A stretch of 64,000 bases of DNA. It comes from Rickettsia rhipicephali str. 3-7-female6-CWPP. Its GTDB lineage: Bacteria > Pseudomonadota > Alphaproteobacteria > Rickettsiales > Rickettsiaceae. The stretch covers positions 558,001-622,000 of the forward strand of contig NC_017042.1 in the NCBI RefSeq assembly GCF_000284075.1, given 5' to 3'. Position numbers and translations under genes: made by a program. Shown piece after piece: positions 1 to 8,312 of the stretch (its first letter is position 1; every line of letters begins with the position of its first letter). The notes beneath the pieces were generated by a model. That model searched no databases. It was not told the DNA's origin and saw only the letters and a program-made list of their open reading frames with translations.

Positions 1-384
1 TTAGATAAAGATATAAATAGTGCTATAACCACAGGACAAGAAAATATTAGAGGTATCAGCGGTGATATTGAACTACAAAAAGGTATTGCCCTTTTAAAGA
101 AAGTAAAATTTGCAACACAATATAGTAACGGTGCGGCCTCTTTTGCAGTTAATATATATAATTTTGATATAGATGCATCTAGTATTTTATCATTTTACGT
201 ACCGGCAAGGCTTGTTAAGTTAAATGCCTCAAATACAAGTTCTGATAAAGATAGTGTGGCACATCTTAATATAAAAATGCAAGGGAGTATTTTGGCTCCT
301 AAGAAAACTTTTGATAGTAGTGAGCTAAAAAAATTACTTATACCCCAAACAACTGAAGACAAAACTACTACAGATAACCATTAA
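1..384 (+). CDS. AsmA-like protein, C-terminal end (partial)
   Basis: The window opens inside a reading frame that runs without a stop to TAA at 382-384, leaving 127 visible codons. The visible part is polar, rich in Ser, Asn and Lys, and has alternating hydrophobic positions suggesting beta strands (motif SGDIELQKG, then FYVPARLV). This resembles the C-terminal region of AsmA-type inner-membrane-anchored envelope proteins. The stop lies 13 bases before the xseB start, so the two genes are probably cotranscribed. The family call rests on a weak pattern; the existence of a real gene end is much surer. Confidence 0.5.
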   Translation, partial: LDKDINSAITTGQENIRGISGDIELQKGIALLKKVKFATQYSNGAASFAVNIYNFDIDASSILSFYVPARLVKLNASNTSSDKDSVAHLNIKMQGSILAPKKTFDSSELKKLLIPQTTEDKTTTDNH

Positions 385-397
385 AAAATAAAAATAA

Positions 398-640
398 ATG
401 ACTAATACTAAAACTTTAGAAGCAAATATTAGCTTTGAAGAAGCTTTAAAAGAGCTTGAGGAAATTGTTAAAAAAATAGATAACGGACAAGAGAGTCTAG
501 AGACGGCAGTTAATAGCTTTGAAAGAGGTATTTTACTTAAGAATCATTGTGAGAAAAAACTAAAAGAAGCTCGGTTAAAAATTGAAAAAATTACTAAACT
601 TGCTAATTCTACAGTGGTCTTAGAAGAGACGGAAGTGTAG
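398..640 (+). CDS. xseB: Exodeoxyribonuclease VII small subunit
   Basis: This 80-residue protein is the small subunit of exonuclease VII, which degrades single-stranded DNA to oligonucleotides in the cytoplasm together with XseA. The family signature is clear: an opening [17 protein letters not shown], then [18 protein letters not shown] and a charged helical tail. The usual family length is 70 to 90 residues, so it is full length. The large subunit gene is not in the window. It follows the AsmA-like gene by 13 bases and no good Shine-Dalgarno sequence is visible. Confidence 0.93.
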   Translation: MTNTKTLEANISFEEALKELEEIVKKIDNGQESLETAVNSFERGILLKNHCEKKLKEARLKIEKITKLANSTVVLEETEV

Positions 641-682
641 TATTGATATAAAGCATACATTGTACTAATATCATATCATAAG

Positions 683-985
683 ATGACAAAGAAATGTAAT
701 TATAGCTTTTCTGCTGAAAAAAATTATAGGTTAATAAGTGAGCGCAAGGTAAGTTTTGAAGAAATAATATCAGTTATAGAAAGTAATTGTTTATTGGATA
801 TAATAGAACATCCAAATCCTAATAAATATTCAGAGCAAAAAATGTATATAGTTAAATTTAATGAATACGCCTACTTAGTGCCTTTTATTATTGAAGTTGA
901 TGGAACAGTTTTTTGAAAGACTATTATTCCACGTCGCAAAGCTACTCAGAAATATCTAAAAATAGGAAAAAGTAATGCGAAATAA
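683..985 (+). pseudogene. brnT: BrnT-family toxin, interrupted by a stop codon
   Basis: The frame from ATG 683 encodes a BrnT-type (DUF497) ribonuclease toxin: an N-terminal VSFEEIISVIE helix and a central YIVKFNEYAYLVPFIIE strand region. TGA at 914-916 stops it after 77 residues. Beyond that stop the same frame continues with KTIIPRRKATQKYLK, the conserved C-terminal segment of the family, and ends at TAA 983-985, overlapping the antitoxin start at 975. The toxin has therefore lost about 23 residues to one nonsense mutation and is likely inactive. Toxin before antitoxin with a short overlap is the normal BrnT/BrnA layout. Confidence 0.75.
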
Positions 986-1266
986 AAATAAAGAGAATAT
1001 ATCAAATATAATACTAGATGCTGAAGAAAACGCCTTGCTGGAGTCTTTTGAAAATGATGAATGGCAAAGAATTAAAAATTTTGAACAAGAGAAACATATA
1101 GCACAAGTGGCAGCAGCTAATTATTTAAAAAAAGATACTCGAATAAATATTCGTATTTCTATTAGTGATTTAATGAGAATAAAACAAAAAGCTGCTTATG
1201 AGGAGATTACCTTATCAAACTCTTATTTCTAGTATATTATATAAATATTCAGCAGGACATGGTTAA
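975..1266 (+). pseudogene. brnA: BrnA/CopG-type antitoxin, frameshifted near the C-terminus
   Basis: From ATG 975 the protein reads as a BrnA-like antitoxin, with a central AAANYLKKDTRINIRIS that is typical of the ribbon-helix-helix DNA-binding part. The uninterrupted frame ends at 1232 with an odd tail (TLSNSYF). A one-base shift near 1205-1210 restores the family ending PYQTLISSILYKYSAG and a stop at 1264-1266. The gene at 41915-42208 is a paralogue with an intact PYQTLIAS segment, which confirms the frameshift. The loss affects the second half of the dimerisation and DNA-binding fold. Confidence 0.72.
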
Positions 1267-1274
1267 TAATACCT

Positions 1275-2049
1275 ATGGTTAATCATATAATTGACTTTAT
1301 CTATACCGTGCCTAATATTGTTTTGATGAGTTTTTGTGCGGGATGTGTATATTTAACAAAATACATTATTCCTAATAATTTTCAAAAAGAAGAGCTTGGA
1401 AATCTTGGCGGGTTTTTATCGGGTGTAGTCGGTAGTATGTATGTGGTCAACCGGTTTTGTATTAATTTATTTACTCGGTAATTTTAATAAAGCACAAGAA
1501 GGGGTGGCAGCAGAATCTATAGTGTTGATGAGGCTTGCAGATAGTGTAGGTTGGCTTCCCCATGAAATGAGACCTGCAATTTATCTAGATATTAAAAATT
1601 ATACCAAAGATGTAATGCAGCGTGAATGGCAATTAATGAAAGACGGCAAGCAAATCGATCATGAAGCTCTTAGTTTCCTCCAAGATATTAATAAGAGACT
1701 ACAAGCTTATAAAGCAAGCGAGCAAATGCAGCTATTGACTAAGCAGGAAATCATTGAGGAGATAAAAGAGCTTTATACCGTAAGGTATAACAGGATTAAA
1801 ATGTCCTATTTTTCCTGAAATATTCAATATTGGATAGTTGTATGTATAATGACTGCTATTAATTTAATTTTTGTCTGTATGCTTGGCACCAAGCTTTATT
1901 TACATAAGATTTTGGTTGGTTTAGTTTGTATCACTTCATCATCAATGCTTTTGTTATTATTTATATTAGACAAACCTTTTCGAGGTCCTTTTGCCGTAAA
2001 TCAATATGACCTTATTAAGGCTATACATTATATTGAGAGATTAAATTAG
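1275..2049 (+). pseudogene. DUF4239 (bestrophin-like) membrane protein, broken in three
   Basis: Three pieces make one DUF4239 membrane protein. Piece one (from 1275) has a membrane helix and LGGFLSGVVGSMY. Piece two (to 1818) holds the soluble helical middle with AESIVLMRLADSVGWLP and REWQLMKDG. Piece three (to 2049) has two membrane helices and the family ending DKPFRGPFAV. Pieces one and two are joined by a frameshift near 1440. Pieces two and three share a frame and are separated by TGA at 1816-1818. The 3' end overlaps the convergent glycosylase gene by 29 bases. The family's function is poorly known and this copy is not functional as written. Confidence 0.72.
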
Positions 2050-2566
2050 TGATATCTGTAATAACATAACGCCATAATTTATCCGTGCCTTTAGTAATAC
2101 CTATACGAGCAGTAGTAGAGTAGGGTAGCTTTAAGCCGATATCGCCGACAAAAAATTCGTTGTTATTTATAAGATCGCATTTATTATGAGAAATATTAAT
2201 TCCTAAATATTTGCATAATTTACCCGGACCGTTGAGGTATAGATTTTCAGGCGAAATAACATGTACGCCTCTTATTAAGGTCGCAGCAGGGAAGCCTTTA
2301 GCTTCAGTTACGAAATTTAAACAATAATACATTCCGTAAATTAAATAGACATAGCTAAAGCCTGCAGGACCAAACATTATATCCGTTCTTTTTGTCCGCC
2401 CTCTTGCTGCATGGCAAGCAGGATCATTCTGCCCTATATAGCTTTCAGTTTCAGTAATGATAGCTGTTTTACCTTGGAAATAAAGAGCTTTACCGATTAA
2501 CTCAGTGCTTACTACATTAGTATCTCTTGCAAAAAATTCACGAGGTAAAGGGATTAGTTTATTCAT
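2021..2566 (-). CDS. 3-methyladenine DNA glycosylase (AAG/MPG family)
   Basis: This 181-residue protein removes alkylated purines such as 3-methyladenine and starts base-excision repair. It has the AAG fold signatures: LIGKALYF near the N-terminus, [17 protein letters not shown] with the general-base Glu, [17 protein letters not shown], and a C-terminal [11 protein letters not shown]. The length fits the bacterial family. The start at 2566 overlaps the stop of the broken YciI-type gene upstream (TGA inside ATGA), so the two were probably translationally coupled. The 3' end runs 29 bases into the convergent DUF4239 pseudogene. Confidence 0.93.
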   Translation of the reverse strand: MNKLIPLPREFFARDTNVVSTELIGKALYFQGKTAIITETESYIGQNDPACHAARGRTKRTDIMFGPAGFSYVYLIYGMYYCLNFVTEAKGFPAATLIRGVHVISPENLYLNGPGKLCKYLGINISHNKCDLINNNEFFVGDIGLKLPYSTTARIGITKGTDKLWRYVITDITNLISQYNV

Positions 2567-2868
2567 GTTTTTGAAAAAAAATATTTAAATTCTTATGCCA
2601 TTTTGTAGGAGTGAAGTTAGTAATTTCATATTCAGCTATATTATTTATATAAAAAGGATCTTCGCTTAATATATCTTTAAGTTTAAGTTGACTTAGTTTT
2701 TCTATATTAGCTAAAATAATACCGCCAATTCTTGGATGTATAGGACCTGATAAAATAAAATATCCTTTATCATAACATGTATCTAAAAATTTTCTATGTT
2801 CCGTAATAAATTTTTCAACAGAAGAAAAGGTCTAAGCCTAAGGTACATTGAAGGTTTACAATAAACAT
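2563..2868 (-). pseudogene. YciI-family protein, frameshifted near the N-terminus
   Basis: The segment between yidD and the glycosylase gene encodes a YciI-like small protein on the minus strand. ATG at 2868 opens MFIVNLQ, the frame is then lost around 2820-2845, and a second frame continues VEKFITEHRKFLDTCYDKG, LSGPIHPRIGGIILA and DPFYINNIAEYEITNF, which is the YciI pattern. It ends at TGA 2563-2565, overlapping the glycosylase ATG. Two stop codons lie in the second frame near the break, so more than one change has happened. YciI proteins are small dimeric proteins of mostly unknown activity. Confidence 0.65.
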
Positions 2869-2871
2869 AAT

Positions 2872-3120
2872 TTATATTTTTTTATTAAGTGGTTTAGAAT
2901 TTTTTATAGAGATTGGAACGGTATCATATCCGCCGTCGCAAAACGGTTGGCATTTGATGATTCTTTTAAAGGTAAGCCACAAGCCTTTTATGCTGCCGTG
3001 CATTGATATAGCTTCTTTGGCATATTCAGAACAAGTGGGGTGAAACCGGCAATTATTGCTAAGTAGTGGAGAAATAAAATATTGATAAAATCTAAGTAAT
3101 AATAATAAGATTCTAGTCAT
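2872..3120 (-). CDS. yidD: Membrane protein insertion efficiency factor YidD
   Basis: An 82-residue YidD protein, a small membrane-associated factor that helps YidC insert inner-membrane proteins. The N-terminal amphipathic helix ([16 protein letters not shown]) is followed by the diagnostic Cys-containing core [15 protein letters not shown] and the second Cys motif [13 protein letters not shown]. The length is usual. The start overlaps the end of nuoE by 8 bases, implying cotranscription with the complex I genes rather than with rpmH, rnpA and yidC as in many bacteria. Confidence 0.96.
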   Translation of the reverse strand: MTRILLLLLRFYQYFISPLLSNNCRFHPTCSEYAKEAISMHGSIKGLWLTFKRIIKCQPFCDGGYDTVPISIKNSKPLNKKI

Positions 3121-3616
3121 TTTGAAGCTTGTCTATTATTTTTTCCATTTTTTCTTGAGTTAGATCTTCATAATAATCGTCATTAATCTGTACGATCGGA
3201 GCGTTAACGCATGCTCCCAAACATTCTACCTCGCTTAAAGTAAATTTTTGATCTTCAGTAGTTTCTTTGAGTTTTACACCTAATTTCTTTTCACAAATTT
3301 TCATTATATCATCACTACCACGCAGCCAGCAAGGAGTAGTAGTACATACTTGGATATGATATTTACCAACTCGCTTTAAGTTAAACATAGTATAAAATGT
3401 TGCAACCTCATAAGCCCGTATATAAGGCATTTCTAACATATTTGCGACATATTCGATAGCAGGAACAGGTAGCCAGCCGCCGTTTTGACGTTGTGCTAGA
3501 TCAAGCAGCGGAAGTATTGCACTTCTTTTTCCATGCGGTGGATATTTTTTTATAATCTCTTCTGCTAGATTTAAATTTTTCTTATTAAATGTAAAATTTG
3601 TAATTTTTGTATTCAT
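3113..3616 (-). CDS. nuoE: NADH-quinone oxidoreductase subunit E
   Basis: A 167-residue 24-kDa-type subunit of respiratory complex I. It carries the [2Fe-2S] cluster N1a through four Cys seen here as [10 protein letters not shown] and [10 protein letters not shown]. It works with NuoF in the peripheral NADH-oxidising arm on the cytoplasmic face. The thioredoxin-like fold start ([26 protein letters not shown]) is complete. It is separated from nuoD by a GIY-YIG nuclease gene bracketed by palindromic repeats and overlaps yidD downstream. NuoF and later subunits are not in the window. Confidence 0.96.
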   Translation of the reverse strand: MNTKITNFTFNKKNLNLAEEIIKKYPPHGKRSAILPLLDLAQRQNGGWLPVPAIEYVANMLEMPYIRAYEVATFYTMFNLKRVGKYHIQVCTTTPCWLRGSDDIMKICEKKLGVKLKETTEDQKFTLSEVECLGACVNAPIVQINDDYYEDLTQEKMEKIIDKLQND

Positions 3617-3641
3617 ATATTTTTAGTACGGTATAGTTTTA

Positions 3642-3668
3642 TGTCATTCCTGCGAAAGCAGGAATCCA
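3642..3668. repeat. RPE half-element, left arm of the GIY-YIG unit
   Basis: A 27-bp sequence starting TGTCATTCC and ending GGAATCCA, with an internal hairpin (8-bp stem at 3646-3665). It is the exact reverse complement of 3971-3997. The two copies flank the GIY-YIG gene. Confidence 0.85.
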
Positions 3669-3673
3669 TAGAA

Positions 3674-3946
3674 CTATTCAATTAAATCTTTCCATTCAGG
3701 ATTAGTTTTTTCTATCAGTTCTATTTTCCAACTACGTTGCCATTTTTTCAAGTTTTTTTCTCTTGTAAGTGCTTCTTGAATATTAGTCAATTCTTCTGTA
3801 TAAACAAGCTTTATAATATTATATTTTGAGGTAAAACCTTTTATTATTTTTTGTTTATGTTCATAAGCACGACGTATTATATTATTAGTAATACCAATAT
3901 ATAAAGTATCATGCTTATTAGAGCATAATATATATACCCAATACAT
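3674..3946 (-). CDS. GIY-YIG nuclease family protein
   Basis: A 90-residue single-domain GIY-YIG endonuclease of the small UPF0213/YhbQ-like group. The signature strand pair is YWVYILCS and TLYIGITNN, followed by the conserved Arg in NIIRRAYEHK, the catalytic Glu in REKNLKKWQR, and the usual ending WKIELIEKTNPEWKDL. It sits between nuoE and nuoD, which are normally neighbours. Its stop is 5 bases from one 27-bp palindromic repeat half (3642-3668) and its start 24 bases from the exact inverted copy (3971-3997). This looks like a nuclease carried as cargo inside a repeat element. The substrate is unknown. Confidence 0.9.
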   Translation of the reverse strand: MYWVYILCSNKHDTLYIGITNNIIRRAYEHKQKIIKGFTSKYNIIKLVYTEELTNIQEALTREKNLKKWQRSWKIELIEKTNPEWKDLIE

Positions 3947-3970
3947 TTTTTGTTTTTTAGTTTTATTTTA

Positions 3971-3997
3971 TGGATTCCTGCTTTCGCAGGAATGACA
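3971..3997. repeat. RPE half-element, right arm of the GIY-YIG unit
   Basis: The exact inverted copy of 3642-3668 (27 of 27 bases). The same 27 bases also occur at 5317-5343, and the same termini bound the ordinary short element at 10399-10474. Confidence 0.85.
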
Positions 3998-4035
3998 GAG
4001 CAACGCAAGTACAAGCCCACGGCATGACCCATATA

Positions 4036-5211
4036 TTACCTATCTATCTCACCAAATACTATATCAAGCGTTGCAATAATAGTAATAACATCTGCCATTA
4101 AATGACCTTTAGACATAAAATCTAGTCCTTGCAAATGAGCAAAGCCGGGTGCTTTAATACGACATCTATAAGGTCTATTACCTCCTTGCGAGTATAAATA
4201 TACACCAAATTCGCCTTTAGGGGCTTCTACGGCTTTATAGGTCTCGCCGGCTGGGACGTCATATCCTTCCGTATAGAGCTTAAAATGATGAATCATTGCT
4301 TCCATCGATTCTTTCATTTTGGCTCGTGTCGGTGGTGTTAATTTAGGATCATCGGTTTTAACTGCACCTTTCGGCATTTTTTCTATACATTGCTTGATTA
4401 TCTTGATTGATTCGTACATTTCAAGCATACGAACGAAATATCTGTCGTAACAATCACCGTTTTTGCCGATTGGTACTTTAAAGTCCATTTCATCGTAAAC
4501 GTCATAAGGGTTTGACTTGCGTAAATCCCAAGCTATACCCGAACCTCTAAGCATTGGTCCTGAAAACCCCCAGTCCATTGCCTCTTTTTGAGATGCAACG
4601 CCGATATCTACTAAACGTTGTTTCCATAATCTATTTTCATTTAGTAGACTTTCAATATCTTGAAGTTTAGGAGGAAACTGTTCTATAAACTTATCTATAT
4701 CTTCAAGTAAACCTTCGGGTAGATCTGCTGCAACCCCGCCCGGTCTAAAGTAGTTTGAATGCATACGAGAGCCGGAAACATGCTCGTAAAATTCCATGAT
4801 CTTTTCTCGCTCTTCAAAGAGCCATAATAAAGGAGTAGTAGCACCGATATCTAAAGCTTGGCTGCCAATATTCAAAGTATGGTTCAAAATTCTTGTTAGC
4901 TCTGAGAATAGTACCCTGATAAACTGAGCTCTTCTTGGGACTTCGCATTCTAATAACGACTCGACAGCTAAAGCAAATGCATGTTCCTGACACATCGGCG
5001 AAACATAATCAAGACGATCAAAATATGGTATAGCCTGCAAATATGTTTTATGCTCAATAAGCTTTTCCGTACCACGATGAAGTAACCCAATATGAGGGGC
5101 GGCATTATTTACTACTTCCCCGTCCATCTCAAGGATTAACCTTAAAACTCCGTGAGTTGCCGGATGCTGTGGACCAAGGTTTAGAGTTATAGTTTTGGTG
5201 TTGTTAGTCAT
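4036..5211 (-). CDS. nuoD: NADH-quinone oxidoreductase subunit D
   Basis: The 49-kDa subunit of complex I, forming part of the quinone-binding cavity with NuoB. Clear family segments are [51 protein letters not shown] and the C-terminal ending VFGEIDR. I place the start at 5211 (391 residues) because AGGAA lies at a suitable distance before this ATG. The frame is open upstream to an ATG at 5304, but those 31 extra residues ([15 protein letters not shown] and on) are encoded by a palindromic repeat at 5226-5303 and are not part of the family. It follows nuoC in the nuoABCD order. Confidence 0.95.
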   Translation of the reverse strand: MTNNTKTITLNLGPQHPATHGVLRLILEMDGEVVNNAAPHIGLLHRGTEKLIEHKTYLQAIPYFDRLDYVSPMCQEHAFALAVESLLECEVPRRAQFIRVLFSELTRILNHTLNIGSQALDIGATTPLLWLFEEREKIMEFYEHVSGSRMHSNYFRPGGVAADLPEGLLEDIDKFIEQFPPKLQDIESLLNENRLWKQRLVDIGVASQKEAMDWGFSGPMLRGSGIAWDLRKSNPYDVYDEMDFKVPIGKNGDCYDRYFVRMLEMYESIKIIKQCIEKMPKGAVKTDDPKLTPPTRAKMKESMEAMIHHFKLYTEGYDVPAGETYKAVEAPKGEFGVYLYSQGGNRPYRCRIKAPGFAHLQGLDFMSKGHLMADVITIIATLDIVFGEIDR

Positions 5212-5225
5212 AGTATTTTTCCTAC

Positions 5226-5303
5226 TGTCACCTAGTTCGCTTGACCACGGGGTCCAGTCTTTTTTATTTTTTCTAGATCCCGCGATCAAGTCACAGGATG
5301 ACA
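5226..5303. repeat. RPE between nuoC and nuoD
   Basis: A palindromic element with TGTCA and TGACA ends and inner arms resembling GACCACGGGGTCCAG and GATCCCGCGATCAAGTC. It lies directly before the nuoD ribosome binding site and is readable in frame as a spurious N-terminal extension of NuoD. Confidence 0.75.
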
Positions 5304-5309
5304 TTCATT

Positions 5310-6038
5310 TTATTTCTGGATTCCTGCTTTCGCAGGAATGACATTGGTTGCCTTCTCATCACCTGGCAATACATAACTCGGGCTATGCCAGTGCGAGCTA
5401 AAATCAAACTCACGATATTCTATGTCTAAATCGACCGGTTCATAAGCTACTTTCTTTAGCTTCTTATCATATTTAACTTGTGTATAGCCTGTTAACGGGA
5501 AATCTTTACGTAATGGATGCCCCTCAAATTCGTAATCGGTTAGTATGCGTCTTTTATCGTCATTACCCTCGAAATTTACCCCGTACATATCATAAACTTC
5601 ACGCTCATACCAACAAGCGGCACTAAATATATTCATTGCTGAAGGTATAGTTTCTTTTTCAGATATATATACTTTAATTATAAGACGCTTATTTAATTTT
5701 AAGCTTAATAAATTATATACTACTTCAAACCTTTTATAGTCAATTGATTTGGACTCGCCTACATTGTCGCTCGTCGCTCTCCTATTAGTTATAGGCTTCG
5801 CGCCTTGCTCCTTGTAGCCAAGCCCAACTGAATTGACTACGTTATTCTGAGGAAAATCAGCCCCAAATAAATCAGTAAGTAAAGTGAAGCGTAATTCTTC
5901 CGATTCTTTTAAAGCTTTTAAAAACGGCAATAAAAAATTCGGCTCGATTTTATAAGCTAGGTAATCTTTAACCGTGATCGGAGTTATTAAAATGCTAGAT
6001 TTAGCTGCAAGTCTTTCAATGAGTTTGTCTAGTGCCAT
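5310..6038 (-). CDS. nuoC: NADH-quinone oxidoreductase subunit C, with in-frame palindromic insert
   Basis: The 30-kDa subunit of complex I. The family core is present: [19 protein letters not shown], the signature [17 protein letters not shown], and [18 protein letters not shown]. At 242 residues it is longer than usual for two reasons. Residues about 65-100 are encoded by a palindromic element (5737-5839) inserted in frame in the N-terminal domain just before the FEVVYNLL strand. The last ten residues ([10 protein letters not shown]) come from another repeat half at 5317-5343. The start at 6038 overlaps nuoB by 23 bases. The insert keeps the reading frame, so the protein is probably made with a surface loop. 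Confidence 0.94.
   Translation of the reverse strand: MALDKLIERLAAKSSILITPITVKDYLAYKIEPNFLLPFLKALKESEELRFTLLTDLFGADFPQNNVVNSVGLGYKEQGAKPITNRRATSDNVGESKSIDYKRFEVVYNLLSLKLNKRLIIKVYISEKETIPSAMNIFSAACWYEREVYDMYGVNFEGNDDKRRILTDYEFEGHPLRKDFPLTGYTQVKYDKKLKKVAYEPVDLDIEYREFDFSSHWHSPSYVLPGDEKATNVIPAKAGIQK
5317..5343. repeat. RPE half-element at the end of nuoC
   Basis: Identical to the 27-bp arm at 3971-3997 (TGGATTCC to GAATGACA). It encodes the last residues of NuoC and lies beside the fuller element at 5226-5303. Confidence 0.8.
5737..5839. repeat. RPE inserted in frame in nuoC
   Basis: A 103-bp element bounded by a perfect 9-bp inverted repeat TAGTCAATT / AATTGACTA. It lies inside the nuoC coding sequence without breaking the frame. 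It differs from the VIPAKAGIQ-type elements and resembles the intergenic element at 61717-61821. I do not assign an RPE family number. Confidence 0.75.
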
Positions 6039-6540
6039 ACTTAAAACCTGTAGTGCGTTTAATTTTTTTCTGTAACTGCATAAGCCCGTAAATTAATGCT
6101 TCGGCGGTAGGAGGGCAGCCAGGGACATATACGTCAACCGGTACGATTCTATCACAGCCACGCACTACCGAATAGGAAAAGTGGTAATAGCCGCCGCCAT
6201 TGGCACAGCTACCCATTGAAAGTACCCATTTAGGTTCAGCCATCTGATCATATACTTTACGTAGAGCCGGTGCCATTTTGTTAGTAAGCGTTCCTGCAAC
6301 TATCATAAGGTCGGACTGTCTTGGACTTGGTCTAAATAACATACCGAAGCGATCCATATCATATCTACTTGCTGCTGCCTGCATCATCTCAACAGCACAA
6401 CAAGCAAGCCCAAAAGTCATAGGCCATAAGGAATTAGCTCTCGCCCAGCCTATAACGTCATCAACTTTAGTGAGTAAAAATCCTCTATTAGAAAGCTCAT
6501 TACTTAATAATTCGTCTTCTTGATAAAAATTATTTTTCAT
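6016..6540 (-). CDS. nuoB: NADH-quinone oxidoreductase subunit B
   Basis: The 174-residue PSST subunit of complex I, carrying the terminal [4Fe-4S] cluster N2 that passes electrons to quinone. Cys ligands are seen in [11 protein letters not shown], in [15 protein letters not shown] and in [19 protein letters not shown]. The length and sequence are typical. It lies 4 bases after nuoA and overlaps nuoC by 23 bases, so these subunits are cotranscribed and probably translationally coupled. Confidence 0.97.
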   Translation of the reverse strand: MKNNFYQEDELLSNELSNRGFLLTKVDDVIGWARANSLWPMTFGLACCAVEMMQAAASRYDMDRFGMLFRPSPRQSDLMIVAGTLTNKMAPALRKVYDQMAEPKWVLSMGSCANGGGYYHFSYSVVRGCDRIVPVDVYVPGCPPTAEALIYGLMQLQKKIKRTTGFKYGTRQTH

Positions 6541-6544
6541 ATTA

Positions 6545-6916
6545 CTACCAGTCTAAAGCTCCTTTCTTCCATTCATATATGAACCCGATAATAAGTACGA
6601 ATAAGAAAAACATCATTGAGAAAAAGCCTATTTTACCTATCCTATTAAGACTAATAGCCCAAGGCACTAAAAATGCAATTTCAAGATCAAAGATAATAAA
6701 TAAAATAGCAACTAAGTAAAAACGTATGTCAAATTTTGATCTTGCATCGCTAAAAGGCTCAAAACCGCACTCATAAGGTTCTAGCTTATCTTTATTATAT
6801 TTTTTTGTCGATAATAGGTTAGGTAGAATCATTATTAAACCGGAAACCAATACCGCAATACCGAAAAATATAGCAATCGGTAGATATTCTTGTAAAAGTT
6901 CTGAGTTTTGTAGCAT
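6545..6916 (-). CDS. nuoA: NADH-quinone oxidoreductase subunit A
   Basis: A small membrane subunit of complex I with three membrane helices. Signatures are YECGFEPF, the loop [19 protein letters not shown] with conserved acidic residues, and the C-terminal [11 protein letters not shown] choose the ATG at 6916 ([13 protein letters not shown], 123 residues), the usual family length. An upstream in-frame ATG at 6943 would add nine residues, but it overlaps the edge of a palindromic repeat (6938-7031). It is the first gene of the nuo run here. Confidence 0.94.
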   Translation of the reverse strand: MLQNSELLQEYLPIAIFFGIAVLVSGLIMILPNLLSTKKYNKDKLEPYECGFEPFSDARSKFDIRFYLVAILFIIFDLEIAFLVPWAISLNRIGKIGFFSMMFFLFVLIIGFIYEWKKGALDW

Positions 6917-6937
6917 ATGTTTTTTATTATATTTTTC

Positions 6938-7031
6938 CGTCATTGCGAGAAGAATTGCACAGTAATTCGACGAAGCAATTTCAGGATATTTGATGAAATT
7001 GCCACGCAGCCTACGGCTGCTTGCAATGACG
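6938..7031. repeat. RPE upstream of nuoA
   Basis: A palindromic element of the CGTCATTGCGAG ... GCAATGACG type. Its inner arms resemble GAAGCAATTTCAGG and GAAATTGCCACGCAG. It fills most of the gap between nuoA and the O-antigen-ligase-like gene, so any nuo promoter must lie in or beyond it. Confidence 0.8.
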
Positions 7032-7073
7032 TAGGTTTAATGACACTTAACTCTATATTTACCTCAAATAGCA

Positions 7074-8312
7074 TCAATTATCAATGACAATATCAGGTTT
7101 AACTAGTAGCTTCATTAAAACTAGTACCCAAATACCGCTTGATATCCACCATATTTGCCAAATATTATATGAAATCATGCCGATAATATAGTAATTTATA
7201 AAACATGCATAGGAAATTGCCTTGAAATTTTTATTTGCGAGATTACTAATTTGTTTGAGATATTTATAAACTAAGCATAAAAATAATATTAAACCTATTA
7301 TACCGAGTTCAAGAGTAATTTGTAATATATTATTATGAGGATGAAGCGGCAAAGGATGCCATTTTTCTCCGTTGTAATCGATCATTTCACTATCACCAGC
7401 TTCGATATATTTAGAAGAAGCTAAGCCATAGCCTAAAATCGGTTTTTCAATGATTTTGTTTACGACGAAATGCCAAATAAATAAACGATGAGCAGCGGAA
7501 GGTTGTGTAGCTAAATATTTTTCAGATAAATCTCGTGGTTCTATTTGTTTAGCCAGCACAGGAAATAGTAACGAGCCGGTAATTAAACTTATTGCGATTA
7601 ATTTGAAAAATATCGGCTTCATAAATCTTGTTACAATAAATATTACTCCTCCTATACCGAAGCCTAAAAAACTTGCTAAACTATCGGAAATACTTAGTAA
7701 ATAAAGCACTAATATATATAGCATTAATGCATATCGTTTTTTACCGTTAGAAAGTAAAATTATAATCGCTACCCAAGCGGTAATTGAAAGTAAAGCACAA
7801 CCACGATCTAGCATATATAAGCCAAAACTAGCTTTGAATATTCTTGTTAAAAATCCATGAGAAGAATATTCGATGAAGAATAATAATATTGCTGTGAGAA
7901 TTCCAAATATTAAGACTTTTTTAAGCTGTAGGCGATTTTGAAAAGGAGCAGAATTACTAACTGCAAAGCCAAGAAATAAGAGTATAAAAACTTGAGTAAA
8001 AGTAGCTAAGCTATTAATAAGATGAGTTGCGAATAAACAAGATATAAAGCACCAAGTGGTGAATAACATTGTCATTCCGCGAGCTTGTAGCGGGATCCAG
8101 TCTTTTTTTATTTTTTGGATACCGTGGTCAAGCCACGGTATGACATTGTTACTGGATTGCCACGCTCCTTTCAGTCGCTCGCAATGATGATTATTAATAC
8201 CTCGCAGGAATGATATAAGCAAAAAAATTGTAACAGTAGCTGCAGCTGATAAGCCCGCCAGCATTCCAAGGCTTGGAATTAAAAATATTAAACTTGAAAT
8301 TAAATATTGCAT
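7074..8312 (-). CDS. O-antigen ligase/polymerase family (Wzy_C) membrane protein
   Basis: A 412-residue multi-spanning membrane protein. It has about ten hydrophobic segments and a Wzy_C-type loop with HPLPLHPHNNILQITLELG followed by two membrane helices. Members of the family join or polymerise surface polysaccharide on the periplasmic side. Residues about 37-80 (GINNHHCERLKGAWQSS, then VIPWLDHGIQKIKKDW) are encoded by palindromic repeats at 8070-8215 and would replace or enlarge the first extra-membrane loop. The frame survives. The start abuts the DUF2155 gene (8313). Ligase against polymerase cannot be settled from sequence. Confidence 0.78.
   Translation of the reverse strand: MQYLISSLIFLIPSLGMLAGLSAAATVTIFLLISFLRGINNHHCERLKGAWQSSNNVIPWLDHGIQKIKKDWIPLQARGMTMLFTTWCFISCLFATHLINSLATFTQVFILLFLGFAVSNSAPFQNRLQLKKVLIFGILTAILLFFIEYSSHGFLTRIFKASFGLYMLDRGCALLSITAWVAIIILLSNGKKRYALMLYILVLYLLSISDSLASFLGFGIGGVIFIVTRFMKPIFFKLIAISLITGSLLFPVLAKQIEPRDLSEKYLATQPSAAHRLFIWHFVVNKIIEKPILGYGLASSKYIEAGDSEMIDYNGEKWHPLPLHPHNNILQITLELGIIGLILFLCLVYKYLKQISNLANKNFKAISYACFINYYIIGMISYNIWQIWWISSGIWVLVLMKLLVKPDIVIDN
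8070..8215. repeat. Two palindromic elements in the Wzy-like gene
   Basis: A complete element of the TGTCATTCCGCGAGC ... CCACGGTATGACA type (8070-8145). It is followed by a half-element of the other type (GGATTGCCACGCTCC ... GCAATGATGA, 8154-8188) and a short remnant GCAGGAATGATA. All lie inside coding sequence without causing a stop. Confidence 0.75.

Noticed and set aside
5212-5304. Longer NuoD starting at 5304.
   Set aside because: The extra 31 residues are repeat encoded, and ATG 5211 has a proper ribosome binding site and the family N-terminus.
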